Below, piece by piece: positions 1 to 6,427 of a stretch of 7,191 nucleotides of DNA. A model generated the notes under the pieces. It was given only the letters and a program-made list of their open reading frames with translations, had not been told where the DNA came from and ran no database searches. Origin of the DNA: Methylibium sp031393925 (GTDB lineage Bacteria > Pseudomonadota > Gammaproteobacteria > Burkholderiales > Burkholderiaceae_C); assembly GCF_031393925.1 (NCBI RefSeq), contig NZ_JANMWL010000244.1, positions 1-7,191 on the forward strand, read 5' to 3'. A program made the position numbers and the translations under genes. Position 1 is the first letter of the stretch, and the number at the start of each line of letters is the position of its first letter.

Positions 1-1
1 C

Positions 2-349
2 CAGGAGCAAGTGGTGATTTCGGGCGAGCGCAACCTGCTGACCGTGCAGGATTTTTCCAGCGACATGGGCAGCCTGCGCAAGCTGTTCGACCTGTTCGAA
101 CAGAAGACCCAACTGATGCGCCTGCTCGAAGTCAGCAGCCGGGCCGAAGGTGTGCGCATCTACATCGGCGGCGAGAGCATGGTGGTGCCGTTCGAGGAAC
201 TGTCCATCGTGTCGGCACCCTACGAAGTCGACGGCCAGGTGGTGGGCACGCTCGGCGTGATCGGCCCGACGCGTATGGCCTACGACCGCATGATCCAGAT
301 CGTCGACATCACCTCGCGGCTGGTGAGCAATGCGTTGAGTTCGAAGTAG
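2..349 (+). CDS. hrcA: Heat-inducible transcription repressor HrcA, C-terminal part (5' end outside window)
   Basis: HrcA binds CIRCE operators upstream of groESL and dnaK-type heat-shock genes and represses them when the GroEL chaperone is free. Only the last 115 codons are present; the frame is open to the left edge, and the family is usually about 340 residues, so the N-terminal winged helix and the first part of the core lie outside. The visible part matches the HrcA C-terminal domain: a long helical stretch (LRKLFDLFEQKTQLMRLL), then the segment with IYIGGE, and the typical ending GTLGVIGPTRMAYDRM followed by a final helix. The stop is TAG at 347-349. No clear intrinsic terminator follows. 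The call is based on recognition of the family from memory and is secure. It marks the left end of the window as core chromosome. Confidence 0.95.
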   Translation, partial: QEQVVISGERNLLTVQDFSSDMGSLRKLFDLFEQKTQLMRLLEVSSRAEGVRIYIGGESMVVPFEELSIVSAPYEVDGQVVGTLGVIGPTRMAYDRMIQIVDITSRLVSNALSSK

Positions 350-381
350 CCGCAAGAAGTGGCACGCACGAAGCAGCCGAC

Positions 382-409
382 CCGACGCCGAGCGCCCACT
401 GCCTACAAT
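382..409 (+). promoter_or_regulatory. Putative sigma-70 promoter of the tRNA gene
   Basis: A good -10 hexamer TACAAT (404-409, 5 of 6 to consensus) is preceded at a 16-bp spacing by a weak -35 candidate CCGACG (382-387, 3 of 6). Transcription would start about 416, only a few bases before the mature tRNA 5' end at 420. Position and spacing fit a tRNA promoter. The -10 element is convincing and the -35 is not. Confidence 0.5.
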
Positions 410-419
410 CGCCGGCTGT

Positions 420-496
420 GGGCCGTTAGCTCAGTTGGTTAGAGCAGAGGACTCATAATCCTTTGGTCGTTGGTTCAAGTCCAACACGGCCTACCA
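420..496 (+). tRNA. tRNA with CAU anticodon, probably tRNA-Ile2 (lysidine type); elongator tRNA-Met is the alternative
   Basis: A complete 77-nt cloverleaf can be folded: acceptor 420-426 with 486-492, D stem 429-432/442-445, anticodon stem 447-451/459-463, anticodon CAT at 454-456, T stem 469-473/481-485, discriminator A493 and encoded CCA 494-496. The anticodon CAU is shared by elongator Met and by tRNA-Ile2, whose C34 is converted to lysidine by TilS so that it reads AUA. The Ile2 reading is favoured by C4-G69 and C5-G68 in the acceptor (TilS-recognised pairs), the anticodon stem with a G27-U43 pair, and a variable/T-loop pattern like E. coli tRNA-Ile2. The first acceptor pair is G1-U72, a wobble. 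The tRNA call is certain; the amino-acid identity is an inference. Its 3' half is a likely integration site for the element that follows. Confidence 0.93.
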
Positions 497-512
497 GTTT
501 TGCTGGTTTTTT
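493..512 (+). terminator. Small intrinsic terminator after the tRNA
   Basis: ACCAG (493-497) can pair with CTGGT (503-507) around a 5-nt loop, and six T residues run from 507 to 512. The stem uses the encoded CCA tail of the tRNA. It is short (5 bp), but the T-tract and position fit a Rho-independent terminator for the tRNA transcript. Confidence 0.5.
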
Positions 513-551
513 CGCGGTAGGGGTTACTAACATTAGTGAGTCGCTTTTGTG

Positions 552-573
552 CTGGTGCCAGTCTGGTGCCAGT
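552..573 (+). repeat. Tandem direct repeat, two perfect copies of an 11-bp unit
   Basis: The unit CTGGTGCCAGT occurs twice with no gap (552-562 and 563-573). Each copy has CTGG/CCAG inverted halves. It lies 56 bases past the tRNA end in a stretch (497-623) that holds no gene. A short inverted repeat, ACTAA-CA-TTAGT, is found just before it at 526-537. Small direct repeats beside an att site are what tyrosine-recombinase arm-type sites look like, but no integrase is present to test this. Confidence 0.6.
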
Positions 574-623
574 TTTAGGGCGAATGCCGCTCATCCTGGC
601 TGCCACGGTTCGCGTCACGGTGA

Positions 624-1670
624 TCAGGAGGCGCCGGACGCGTTCAACGTACGCTCGGCCTCGGCAAGACGGGCCATCACGACCCCAAACTCTGGCGGTG
701 CAGCGATGAACATGGCGAGCATCTGCGCGTAGTCGCGCGCCAGGGCAGTGAGCCGTTCCTCGGTGGGCACCAATCGAAACGTGCCTGGCCGGGCCAAGTC
801 GTAGCGCGCCCACTGGCGCGCAAACACGCGGCTCTTCCACTCGACAACACGCTCGCACAGCGCATGGTCTGCAAGCATCGCGGTGGCGTCGGGATGGCGA
901 AGCAAGCGCTCCATGTCGGCATAGTGCCGCGCGTAGCGATCGGGTGTGGCCTGGTCCGCGGGGCGATGGTGCTCAGCGTGCAGGATGGTGGCCTTCTCCC
1001 AGAACGTGCGCGCCAGTTCGAGCGCAGTCACCTGGCACTGCCAATCGGGGAAGGCTGCGGGGAAGTCATCGACGACCCAGGGGCGTACCGCGTGCTGCTC
1101 GGTGGGCCGCTGGTCGGTCAGTGATCCCAGTTCGAGCTTCACTTCGCGGCGCAGGTACTCAAAGCCGGCCTCGGATGCCGTCGGGTACTCGAAGTGCACG
1201 ACTGTCGAGCGCGCGACAGCGTCGTCCTGGTAGCGCAGCCACGATGCACCTCTCGGGCGGCGACCGAGGTGTTCGACGATGGCCTGTTCGAGTCGCGGCA
1301 TCAGGACGTTGCGGGTCTGCTCACCACATTGAGCCTGCATCTGTGCCAGCGCTGCATCACGCCGTGTTCGACTCTTCAAGGCGGCGAAGACCGATTCGTC
1401 CGCGCCCACAAAGGCCGGCGACATCGACAGGTCGATGTCCTCGGAGAAGCGGTCGATCACGCCGTAGACCTTGGACAGTGACGTTCCGCCCTTGAACACG
1501 AGATGGGGCGCCAGGGCAGGGTCCGCGAAGAGCAGCCCCAGCAGCCAGCTGACCCAAAAGTCCTTCTCGACCATCACGCTCGATACGGCCATGCGAGCGG
1601 CCGTCTGCGTGAACGCGAGTTCCCGTCGCTCGGGTGGAAGCGCTACGAACTGCGATGCGAGCCTTGCCAT
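624..1670 (-). CDS. abiEii: AbiEii-type nucleotidyltransferase toxin (type IV toxin-antitoxin / abortive infection)
   Basis: This 348-residue protein belongs to the AbiEii/AbiGii (DUF1814) family of nucleotidyltransferase-fold toxins. Characterised members act in the cytoplasm on nucleotide or tRNA substrates and stop growth, giving phage abortive infection or element stabilisation. Visible motifs are FKGGTSLSK at 59-67, the metal-binding SEDIDLS with D78 and D80, EVKLELG at 176-182, FWEKATILH at 223-231 (K226), and a downstream RYARHYADMERL segment (245-256) that is typical of the family. The length fits the longer, about 340-residue, branch. The ATG at 1670 sits 4 bases after the antitoxin stop, with an AGG about 8 bases upstream, so translation is probably coupled to the antitoxin. 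The fold and family are clear; the exact substrate is not. The catalytic residues look intact, so the toxin may be active. Confidence 0.92.
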   Translation of the reverse strand: MARLASQFVALPPERRELAFTQTAARMAVSSVMVEKDFWVSWLLGLLFADPALAPHLVFKGGTSLSKVYGVIDRFSEDIDLSMSPAFVGADESVFAALKSRTRRDAALAQMQAQCGEQTRNVLMPRLEQAIVEHLGRRPRGASWLRYQDDAVARSTVVHFEYPTASEAGFEYLRREVKLELGSLTDQRPTEQHAVRPWVVDDFPAAFPDWQCQVTALELARTFWEKATILHAEHHRPADQATPDRYARHYADMERLLRHPDATAMLADHALCERVVEWKSRVFARQWARYDLARPGTFRLVPTEERLTALARDYAQMLAMFIAAPPEFGVVMARLAEAERTLNASGAS

Positions 1671-1674
1671 CGTG

Positions 1675-2343
1675 CTACCTGTCCGCGGCCAGGGCGCGCA
1701 GGGTGGGCTGCATCCACCCCGGCGCCAAGCTCAGATCGTCCAGCAAGGTCCGGCGTTCGGCTGCGGGAACACTTCGCTTGAGCTTCTCTAGCCGTTGCGG
1801 TGTCACGTGCTCTGGCCCAAGGCTGCGCAGCGCCTGGATCACCAGGCCGCTGGTGCGTCCCGCCGCGGCCATCTGGCGTGGCGTGGTCCGCTTCAGCACG
1901 ATCTGCATCGGCCCCGCCTTGACGGTACGGCTGGTGCCGTCGGTCAGGAACTCGACGCGTGCAGGCACCTGGTCGGACAGTCCGAGCAGGTTGGCTGCAT
2001 AGGCCCCTGTCGGCTGCAGTCGCAGCTTGTCCTTGCCGGTGAGTGCCGCGACCACGGCATCGACCGACGGCCACAAGGTGCCGAGCAGCGGGTCGTGCCG
2101 AGGCTTGTCGTACAGCCCTCGCGAGAGTCGGCGCAGTTCGTCGCGCGCGACCAATCGCTGTAAGGCCTTGTCGACCGCAGCGCGGCCACCCAGGCCCGCA
2201 AACAGCGCCGGTGTGAACACGGTGCCGGGCTTCGCGCGGCGCACCTTGCGTGAGATGGCGGCGTCGATGCTCGAATCGACAGTGCGCCTAGGCCGGGTAT
2301 CCCGCGTGATGCCGGTGGGCGAAGACGAAGTGGCGGCTTTCAT
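1675..2343 (-). CDS. abiEi: AbiEi-type antitoxin / autorepressor (DUF6088-like)
   Basis: This 222-residue protein is the partner of the downstream toxin. In type IV systems the AbiEi antitoxin does not bind the toxin; it counteracts the toxin's effect and represses its own operon through an N-terminal winged helix. The winged helix is visible at about 26-80, with GTVFTPALFAGLG (40-52), a recognition helix RAAVDKALQRLV (54-65) and RRLSRGLYDKP (71-81). The C-terminal part (about 110-200) matches the family, including PTGAYAANLLGLS and a FLTDGTSRT strand. I chose the ATG at 2343. A TTG at 2427 would add 28 residues unlike the family and would run through the inverted repeat. There is no convincing Shine-Dalgarno before 2343, so the mRNA may be leaderless. 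Transcription continues into the toxin after 4 bases. Confidence 0.88.
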   Translation of the reverse strand: MKAATSSSPTGITRDTRPRRTVDSSIDAAISRKVRRAKPGTVFTPALFAGLGGRAAVDKALQRLVARDELRRLSRGLYDKPRHDPLLGTLWPSVDAVVAALTGKDKLRLQPTGAYAANLLGLSDQVPARVEFLTDGTSRTVKAGPMQIVLKRTTPRQMAAAGRTSGLVIQALRSLGPEHVTPQRLEKLKRSVPAAERRTLLDDLSLAPGWMQPTLRALAADR

Positions 2344-2371
2344 GTCCGAAAAATAGCACGTTTTTCGGACA
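2343..2371. promoter_or_regulatory. Perfect inverted repeat over the antitoxin start codon, probable AbiEi operator
   Basis: TGTCCGAAAAA (2343-2353) and TTTTTCGGACA (2361-2371) are perfect 11-bp complements around a 7-nt centre. The outer base of the left arm is the A of the minus-strand ATG. A possible minus-strand -10, TATTTT, lies within the repeat, so a bound repressor would cover both promoter and start. AbiEi antitoxins are known to repress their own promoters by binding inverted repeats. The repeat is seen directly; the operator role is inferred. Confidence 0.75.
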
Positions 2372-2456
2372 GAAAGAAGAGTCGGAAAGAGATGGTGACT
2401 CGTCGCCGCCGGAAACTGGCCGACCAAGCCAAAGCGATGCGAGCCGCAGCAGAAAG

Positions 2457-2921
2457 TTGAAACGATCGGTGAGCCTGAACCCGCGCAAGACCGACCTTCA
2501 CCGTTGGCGAGAGACGTTCGCCGAGAAGCTGCGAGGCTGGGGCGTCGAAGCCGAGGCCATGCGGCAAGCCACGCGCGGTGAGAACCGCAACTTCGATCCG
2601 CTATGGCGCGTGAAAGCCAAGCAGGAAGGTCGCCTGCGCCAGACCGGCGTCGCGGCGAAGACCGGCCAGCGCTACTGGGACAGCCGAGCCGACGCCATGA
2701 AGGGCTGGGCGTACATCATCAAGGCGCTCGTGGCCTCCGAGAGTCCTGATGACCGCAAGCTTGCCGAGCACGTCGCCCGCTTCGTGCGAGGTGCGCCCTT
2801 CGTGCAGGAGGTGGTGCGCCAGCGGCAAAGGGAGGTTGCAGTGGCACCCCGGCAGCAGCGCGGTCCGCAGCCACAGCCCCGCCAGGCGATTGACCGACCA
2901 GGCCCTGAGCTCGAGCGTTGA
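2457..2921 (+). pseudogene. C-terminal fragment of a conjugative/mobilisation relaxase
   Basis: The 154 codons resemble the part of VirD2/MobA-like relaxases that follows the catalytic HxH metal site: NPRKTDLHRWRETFAEKL, then GVEAEAMRQATRGENRNF, a basic KAKQEGRLRQTG stretch, and a Gln/Arg/Pro-rich tail ending in RPGPELER. Intact relaxases of this kind nick DNA at oriT to start conjugative transfer. Here the catalytic Tyr and three-His domain is absent. The only early start is a TTG at 2457 with no ribosome binding site, and sequence upstream in the frame (open to before 2343) is not relaxase-like. The fragment is therefore probably dead. It points away from the AbiE operon, with 113 bases between the two. 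The assignment rests on memory of relaxase sequences, so it is moderately sure. Confidence 0.6.
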
Positions 2922-2933
2922 CCCCACCCCTCA

Positions 2934-2954
2934 CCCCGCCCCCGAGGGGCGGGG
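2934..2954 (+). terminator. GC-only hairpin just after the relaxase fragment
   Basis: CCCCGCCCC (2934-2942) pairs perfectly with GGGGCGGGG (2946-2954) around a 3-nt loop CGA, 12 bases after the relaxase-fragment stop. There is no T-tract, so it is at best a pause or Rho-assisted terminator, or part of a small intergenic repeat. Confidence 0.4.
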
Positions 2955-2988
2955 CAGTCCTTGCCGCCGGACGGGCTCGGGGGCTGGC

Positions 2989-3591
<603 letters not shown>

Positions 3592-3623
3592 GCGGGCGCG
3601 CCCCCGTCAGCGGGCAAGTACCG

Positions 3624-3638
3624 CCCGCCGGGGGCGGG
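3624..3638 (+). terminator. Weak hairpin between the SDR remnant and the regulator
   Basis: CCCGCC (3624-3629) pairs with GGCGGG (3633-3638) around a GGG loop. No T-tract follows. The rest of the 109-base gap (3592-3700) holds no recognisable promoter motif apart from the regulator's ribosome binding site. Confidence 0.3.
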
Positions 3639-3687
3639 TCGATGACCCAGAATGGTGCCCAACGCGACTGCCGCGACCAGCGGCCAT

Positions 3688-3693
3688 GAGGAG
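3688..3693 (+). promoter_or_regulatory. Ribosome binding site fixing the regulator start at 3701
   Basis: GAGGAG lies 7 bases before the ATG at 3701. The in-frame ATG at 3686 overlaps this motif and has no site of its own, so 3701 is the better start. Confidence 0.7.
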
Positions 3694-3700
3694 CAAGGGC

Positions 3701-5404
3701 ATGAAACCGGCCAAGCCCGCCATGCCGCTGGGTTGGGCCCCCGGTAGTTCGGGCATCGAAGACCTCGCCGCGAGCGTGCACTTCGCGTTCGACGAGGCGC
3801 AGATCTGGCTCGGCGAGGAGCGCATGCTGCTGATGCACTCGTCGGCGCTCGGTTCGCTGCGCCGTCAGTTGATCGAAACGCTGGGCTGGGAGCGCGCGCG
3901 CGGCGTGCTCACGCGCATGGCCTTCGCGTCGGGGCAGCGCGATGCCGAGATGATGCTGCGTCGCTACCCGGGTGTGCCCGACTGCGAGCTGCTGCGTCTG
4001 GGCATGCTGCTGCGCTCGGTCGAAGGGATCATGAAGGTGGAGCCCACCGCGGTCGAGATCGACATCGGGCGTCGCCACTACTTCACCGACTGCCGCTGGA
4101 ACCACTCGATCGAGGCGCATGTGCACGATCGCGACTTCGGCGGCCACGAGGGACCGGTGTGCTGGGTCGAGAGCGGCCATTCCTCGGGTTTCGTGTCGCG
4201 GCTGATCGGCCGCTTCGTGCTGCACAAGGAGGTCGAGTGCGGCAGCACCACCGGTTGCCGCGTGATCGGCATGCCGCTGGAGGACTGGAACGGCGACGCC
4301 GACGACGAGCTGCGCTATTACCAGCCCGACTCCGTGGTCGAGGAGATCGTCGCGCTGCGCAGCCAGGTTACCGTGCTGCAGCGCGCGGTGGACCCGCAGG
4401 TGCTGCCGCATGAGCTGATCGGCCGCTCGCCGGCTTTCCGTGCTGCCTGGGCGCTGGCCGAGCGCGCCGCCGGCACGCCGACGACGGTGCTGCTGCTCGG
4501 CGAGACCGGCGTCGGCAAGGAGATGTTCGCGCGCGCGCTGCACCATGCCAGCCCGCGCGCGGCACAGGCCTTCGTGGCGCTGAACTGCGCGGCCTTGCCG
4601 ACCGACCTGCTCGAGAGCGAGCTGTTCGGCGTCGAGAAGGGCGCGTTCACCGGCGCGCACCAGTCGCGCGCTGGTCGCTTCGAGCGCGCCGATGGTGGCA
4701 CGCTGTTCCTCGACGAGGTGGGCGAGCTGAGCACGGGTGCGCAGACGCGGCTGCTGCGCGTGCTGCAGGAGGGCGAGATCGACCGGCTCGGCGGCAGCAC
4801 GACGCGCAAGGTCGATGTGCGGGTGATCGCGGCGACCAATGTCGACCTGGCCGCGGCGGTGGCGCGCGGCAGCTTCCGCAAGGACCTGTACTACCGGCTC
4901 GCCGTCTACCCGGTGCAGATTCCGCCGCTGCGCGAGCGCCGCGAGGACATCGCGCTGCTGACCGAGCGCTTCATCGCCCGCATCGGCGCGCGCGACGGCC
5001 GGCGCGTCGGCGGCCTGACCGACAAGGCGCGCCACGCGCTGCTGGCGCACGACTGGCCGGGCAATGTGCGCGAGCTGCAGAACGCCGTCGAGCGTGCGCT
5101 GATCCTGACCGAGGAGGGCGCGCGCATCGACGCCGACGCGCTGTTCGTCGGCGTGCCGCCCGGGCGCTGCGCCGAGGCGCCGGTCGACGGCCGCGGCCAC
5201 ATTGCGCTGGAGGGTTCGCCCGCGGTGACGCTGGGGCGCTTCGTGGACCAGGCGATCGACCAGGGCATCGCGCTCGATGTGCTGGAGACGGCCCTGCTCG
5301 ACGCCGCTGTCGCACGCGCCAAGGGCAATCTGAGCGCGGCGGCGCGGCTGCTGGGCCTGAGCCGCAGCCAGCTCGCCTACCGGCTCAAGAAGCGCGATCA
5401 GTAG
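3701..5404 (+). CDS. Sigma-54-dependent activator of the XylR/DmpR family
   Basis: This complete 567-residue regulator senses an aromatic effector and drives sigma-54 RNA polymerase from a distant enhancer. Domains in order: XylR_N sensor (about 20-130), V4R (about 145-205), B-linker (206-235), AAA+ (about 238-465) and a Fis-type HTH (GNLSAAARLLGLSRSQLAYR, 542-561). AAA+ motifs are intact: Walker A GETGVGKE 267-274, the sigma-54 contact loop GAFTGA 314-319, Walker B LFLDE 335-339, arginine region RKDLYYRL 393-400 and WPGNVREL 452-459. The V4R has C154, E177, C180 and C186, which match the zinc ligands known from MopR, although the last pair is two residues closer. W133 aligns with a pocket Trp of MopR, but R105 stands where that phenol sensor has His. 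The gene likely controls the convergent hydrolase operon. Its effector is unknown. Confidence 0.93.
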   Translation: MKPAKPAMPLGWAPGSSGIEDLAASVHFAFDEAQIWLGEERMLLMHSSALGSLRRQLIETLGWERARGVLTRMAFASGQRDAEMMLRRYPGVPDCELLRLGMLLRSVEGIMKVEPTAVEIDIGRRHYFTDCRWNHSIEAHVHDRDFGGHEGPVCWVESGHSSGFVSRLIGRFVLHKEVECGSTTGCRVIGMPLEDWNGDADDELRYYQPDSVVEEIVALRSQVTVLQRAVDPQVLPHELIGRSPAFRAAWALAERAAGTPTTVLLLGETGVGKEMFARALHHASPRAAQAFVALNCAALPTDLLESELFGVEKGAFTGAHQSRAGRFERADGGTLFLDEVGELSTGAQTRLLRVLQEGEIDRLGGSTTRKVDVRVIAATNVDLAAAVARGSFRKDLYYRLAVYPVQIPPLRERREDIALLTERFIARIGARDGRRVGGLTDKARHALLAHDWPGNVRELQNAVERALILTEEGARIDADALFVGVPPGRCAEAPVDGRGHIALEGSPAVTLGRFVDQAIDQGIALDVLETALLDAAVARAKGNLSAAARLLGLSRSQLAYRLKKRDQ

Positions 5405-6135
5405 ATGCTCTTGAGCAGCCCGCCGTCGCAGGCCATCGCCTGGCCGGTGATGTAGCTCGCGCGTGGCGAGGCCAGGAAGGCGGCCAGCGCGGCCAGCTCG
5501 TGCGGCTCGCCGTAGCGGCCTGCGGGAATGCGCCCGTGCATCTCGGTCGGGTCGGCCTGGATGTCGAGCACGCGCTGGGTGTTCATGTAGCCGGGCACCA
5601 GCGCGTTGACGGTGACCTTGTGCTTCGCGACCTCGCGGCTCAGCGTGTTGACGAGGCCGTGCAGGCCGGGGCGCAGGCTGTTGGAGTAGACGAGGCCGGG
5701 TTCCGGCTCCACCGCGGCCAGCGAGGTCAGCACCAGGATGCGGCCGTAGCCGCGCTCGATCATGCCCGGCAGTGCGCCGCGGATCGCCTCGGTGGTGGGC
5801 AGCCACACGTCCTCGAAGGCGCGCTGCCAGTCGGCGGCCGTCGCCTCGATGGCGCTGCCGGTGCTCGGTCCGCCGGAGTTGACGACCAGCACGTCAATGC
5901 GCCCGGCGTCGGCCAGCACCGCGTCGATCAGCGCGCGCACCGCGCCGGGCCGGTTGTAGGCCGCCGGGTAGGCACTGGCGCCGATCTCCCGGGCCGCCGC
6001 GGCCAGCACGTCCGGATCGCGCGCCGAGATCGCGACGCGCATGCCTTCCTCCGCGAAGGCCTGCGCGATTGCCCGCCCGAGGCCGCGCGAGCCGCCCATC
6101 ACCAGGGCGCTGTGACCCTTGACGCCGAGGTCCAT
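5398..6135 (-). CDS. SDR-family oxidoreductase with atypical catalytic motif (beta-ketoacyl reductase-like)
   Basis: The 245-residue protein has the SDR fold: nucleotide-binding GGSRGLG at 14-20, NSGG (86-89) in place of NNAG, active-site Ser138 (LTSLA), and a PGYMNT loop at 181-186. Where classical enzymes have YxxxK, this one reads VYSNSLRPGL (149-158). Aligned on the following Gly-Leu, Ser151 takes the Tyr position and Arg155 the Lys position. This matches a known subgroup of BKR-like SDRs that lack the standard tetrad. The start ATG at 6135 follows the DUF1330 stop by one base, with AAGGAG 9 bases before it. The gene's stop overlaps the regulator's 3' end by 7 bases, tail to tail. It is the last gene of the operon seen here. 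An oxidoreductase role in an aromatic pathway is inferred; the reaction is unknown. Confidence 0.88.
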   Translation of the reverse strand: MDLGVKGHSALVMGGSRGLGRAIAQAFAEEGMRVAISARDPDVLAAAAREIGASAYPAAYNRPGAVRALIDAVLADAGRIDVLVVNSGGPSTGSAIEATAADWQRAFEDVWLPTTEAIRGALPGMIERGYGRILVLTSLAAVEPEPGLVYSNSLRPGLHGLVNTLSREVAKHKVTVNALVPGYMNTQRVLDIQADPTEMHGRIPAGRYGEPHELAALAAFLASPRASYITGQAMACDGGLLKSIY

Positions 6136-6136
6136 G

Positions 6137-6427
6137 TCAGGCCGCTCCTTCCACCACCATGAACTCGGCTTCCGACACCGGCTGGCGGATCGCCCGCGCC
6201 GCCACGTACTCGGGCGATTCGTACCAGGCGCGGGCCTGCTCGGCGCTCGGGAAGCGCACGATCACCAGCCGGCCGTCGAAGCCCGCGCCCTCCATGCAGA
6301 ACGACGGCCCGCCGCGCGCGACGAACTCGCCGCCGTGCTCGGCCACCAGCCGCGCCGAGATGGCGGTGTACTTCGAGTAGATGTCCTTGTCGTGGATGCG
6401 CACGCGCGCGATCAGGTAGACGCTCAT
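6137..6427 (-). CDS. DUF1330 family protein (dimeric alpha/beta-barrel type)
   Basis: This 96-residue protein matches the DUF1330 family of small ferredoxin-like dimeric barrels. It opens with a beta strand, YLIARVRIHD, followed by a helix around KYTAISARLVAEHGG. A second strand pair includes GRLVIVRFPS, and the familiar AWYESPEYVAAR segment lies at 68-78. Members often sit in catabolic operons, but no general activity is established, so no reaction is assigned. Its ATG overlaps the hydrolase stop (ATGA, 6424-6427), with a GGAG about 10 bases upstream inside the hydrolase end, so translation is coupled. Its own stop is one base before the SDR start. Length is normal for the family, and nothing appears broken. 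Confidence 0.88.
   Translation of the reverse strand: MSVYLIARVRIHDKDIYSKYTAISARLVAEHGGEFVARGGPSFCMEGAGFDGRLVIVRFPSAEQARAWYESPEYVAARAIRQPVSEAEFMVVEGAA

Noticed and set aside
360..375. Sigma-54-like -24/-12 motif TGGCAC-N5-AAGCA between hrcA and the tRNA
   Set aside because: The GG and GC spacing is right but the -12 element lacks the TT, and nothing downstream but a tRNA with its own -10 would use it; probably chance.
944..1495. Plus-strand frames opposite the toxin gene
   Set aside because: They are shadows of the AbiEii gene; their translations have no family motifs, while the minus-strand frame shows every expected toxin motif.
2344..2427. Upstream TTG start for the antitoxin at 2427
   Set aside because: The added residues do not resemble the family and would translate through the inverted repeat, which is better explained as an operator.
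2392..2460. Short plus-strand frame of 22 codons with a purine-rich stretch before its ATG
   Set aside because: Its basic peptide (starting MVTRRRRK) matches nothing I recognise, and it is too short to support without conservation data.
2749..2988. Start of the SDR frame extended back to ATG 2749, giving a 280-residue protein
   Set aside because: The first 80 codons run out of frame through the relaxase fragment and the GC hairpin and show no SDR N-terminus or Rossmann motif.
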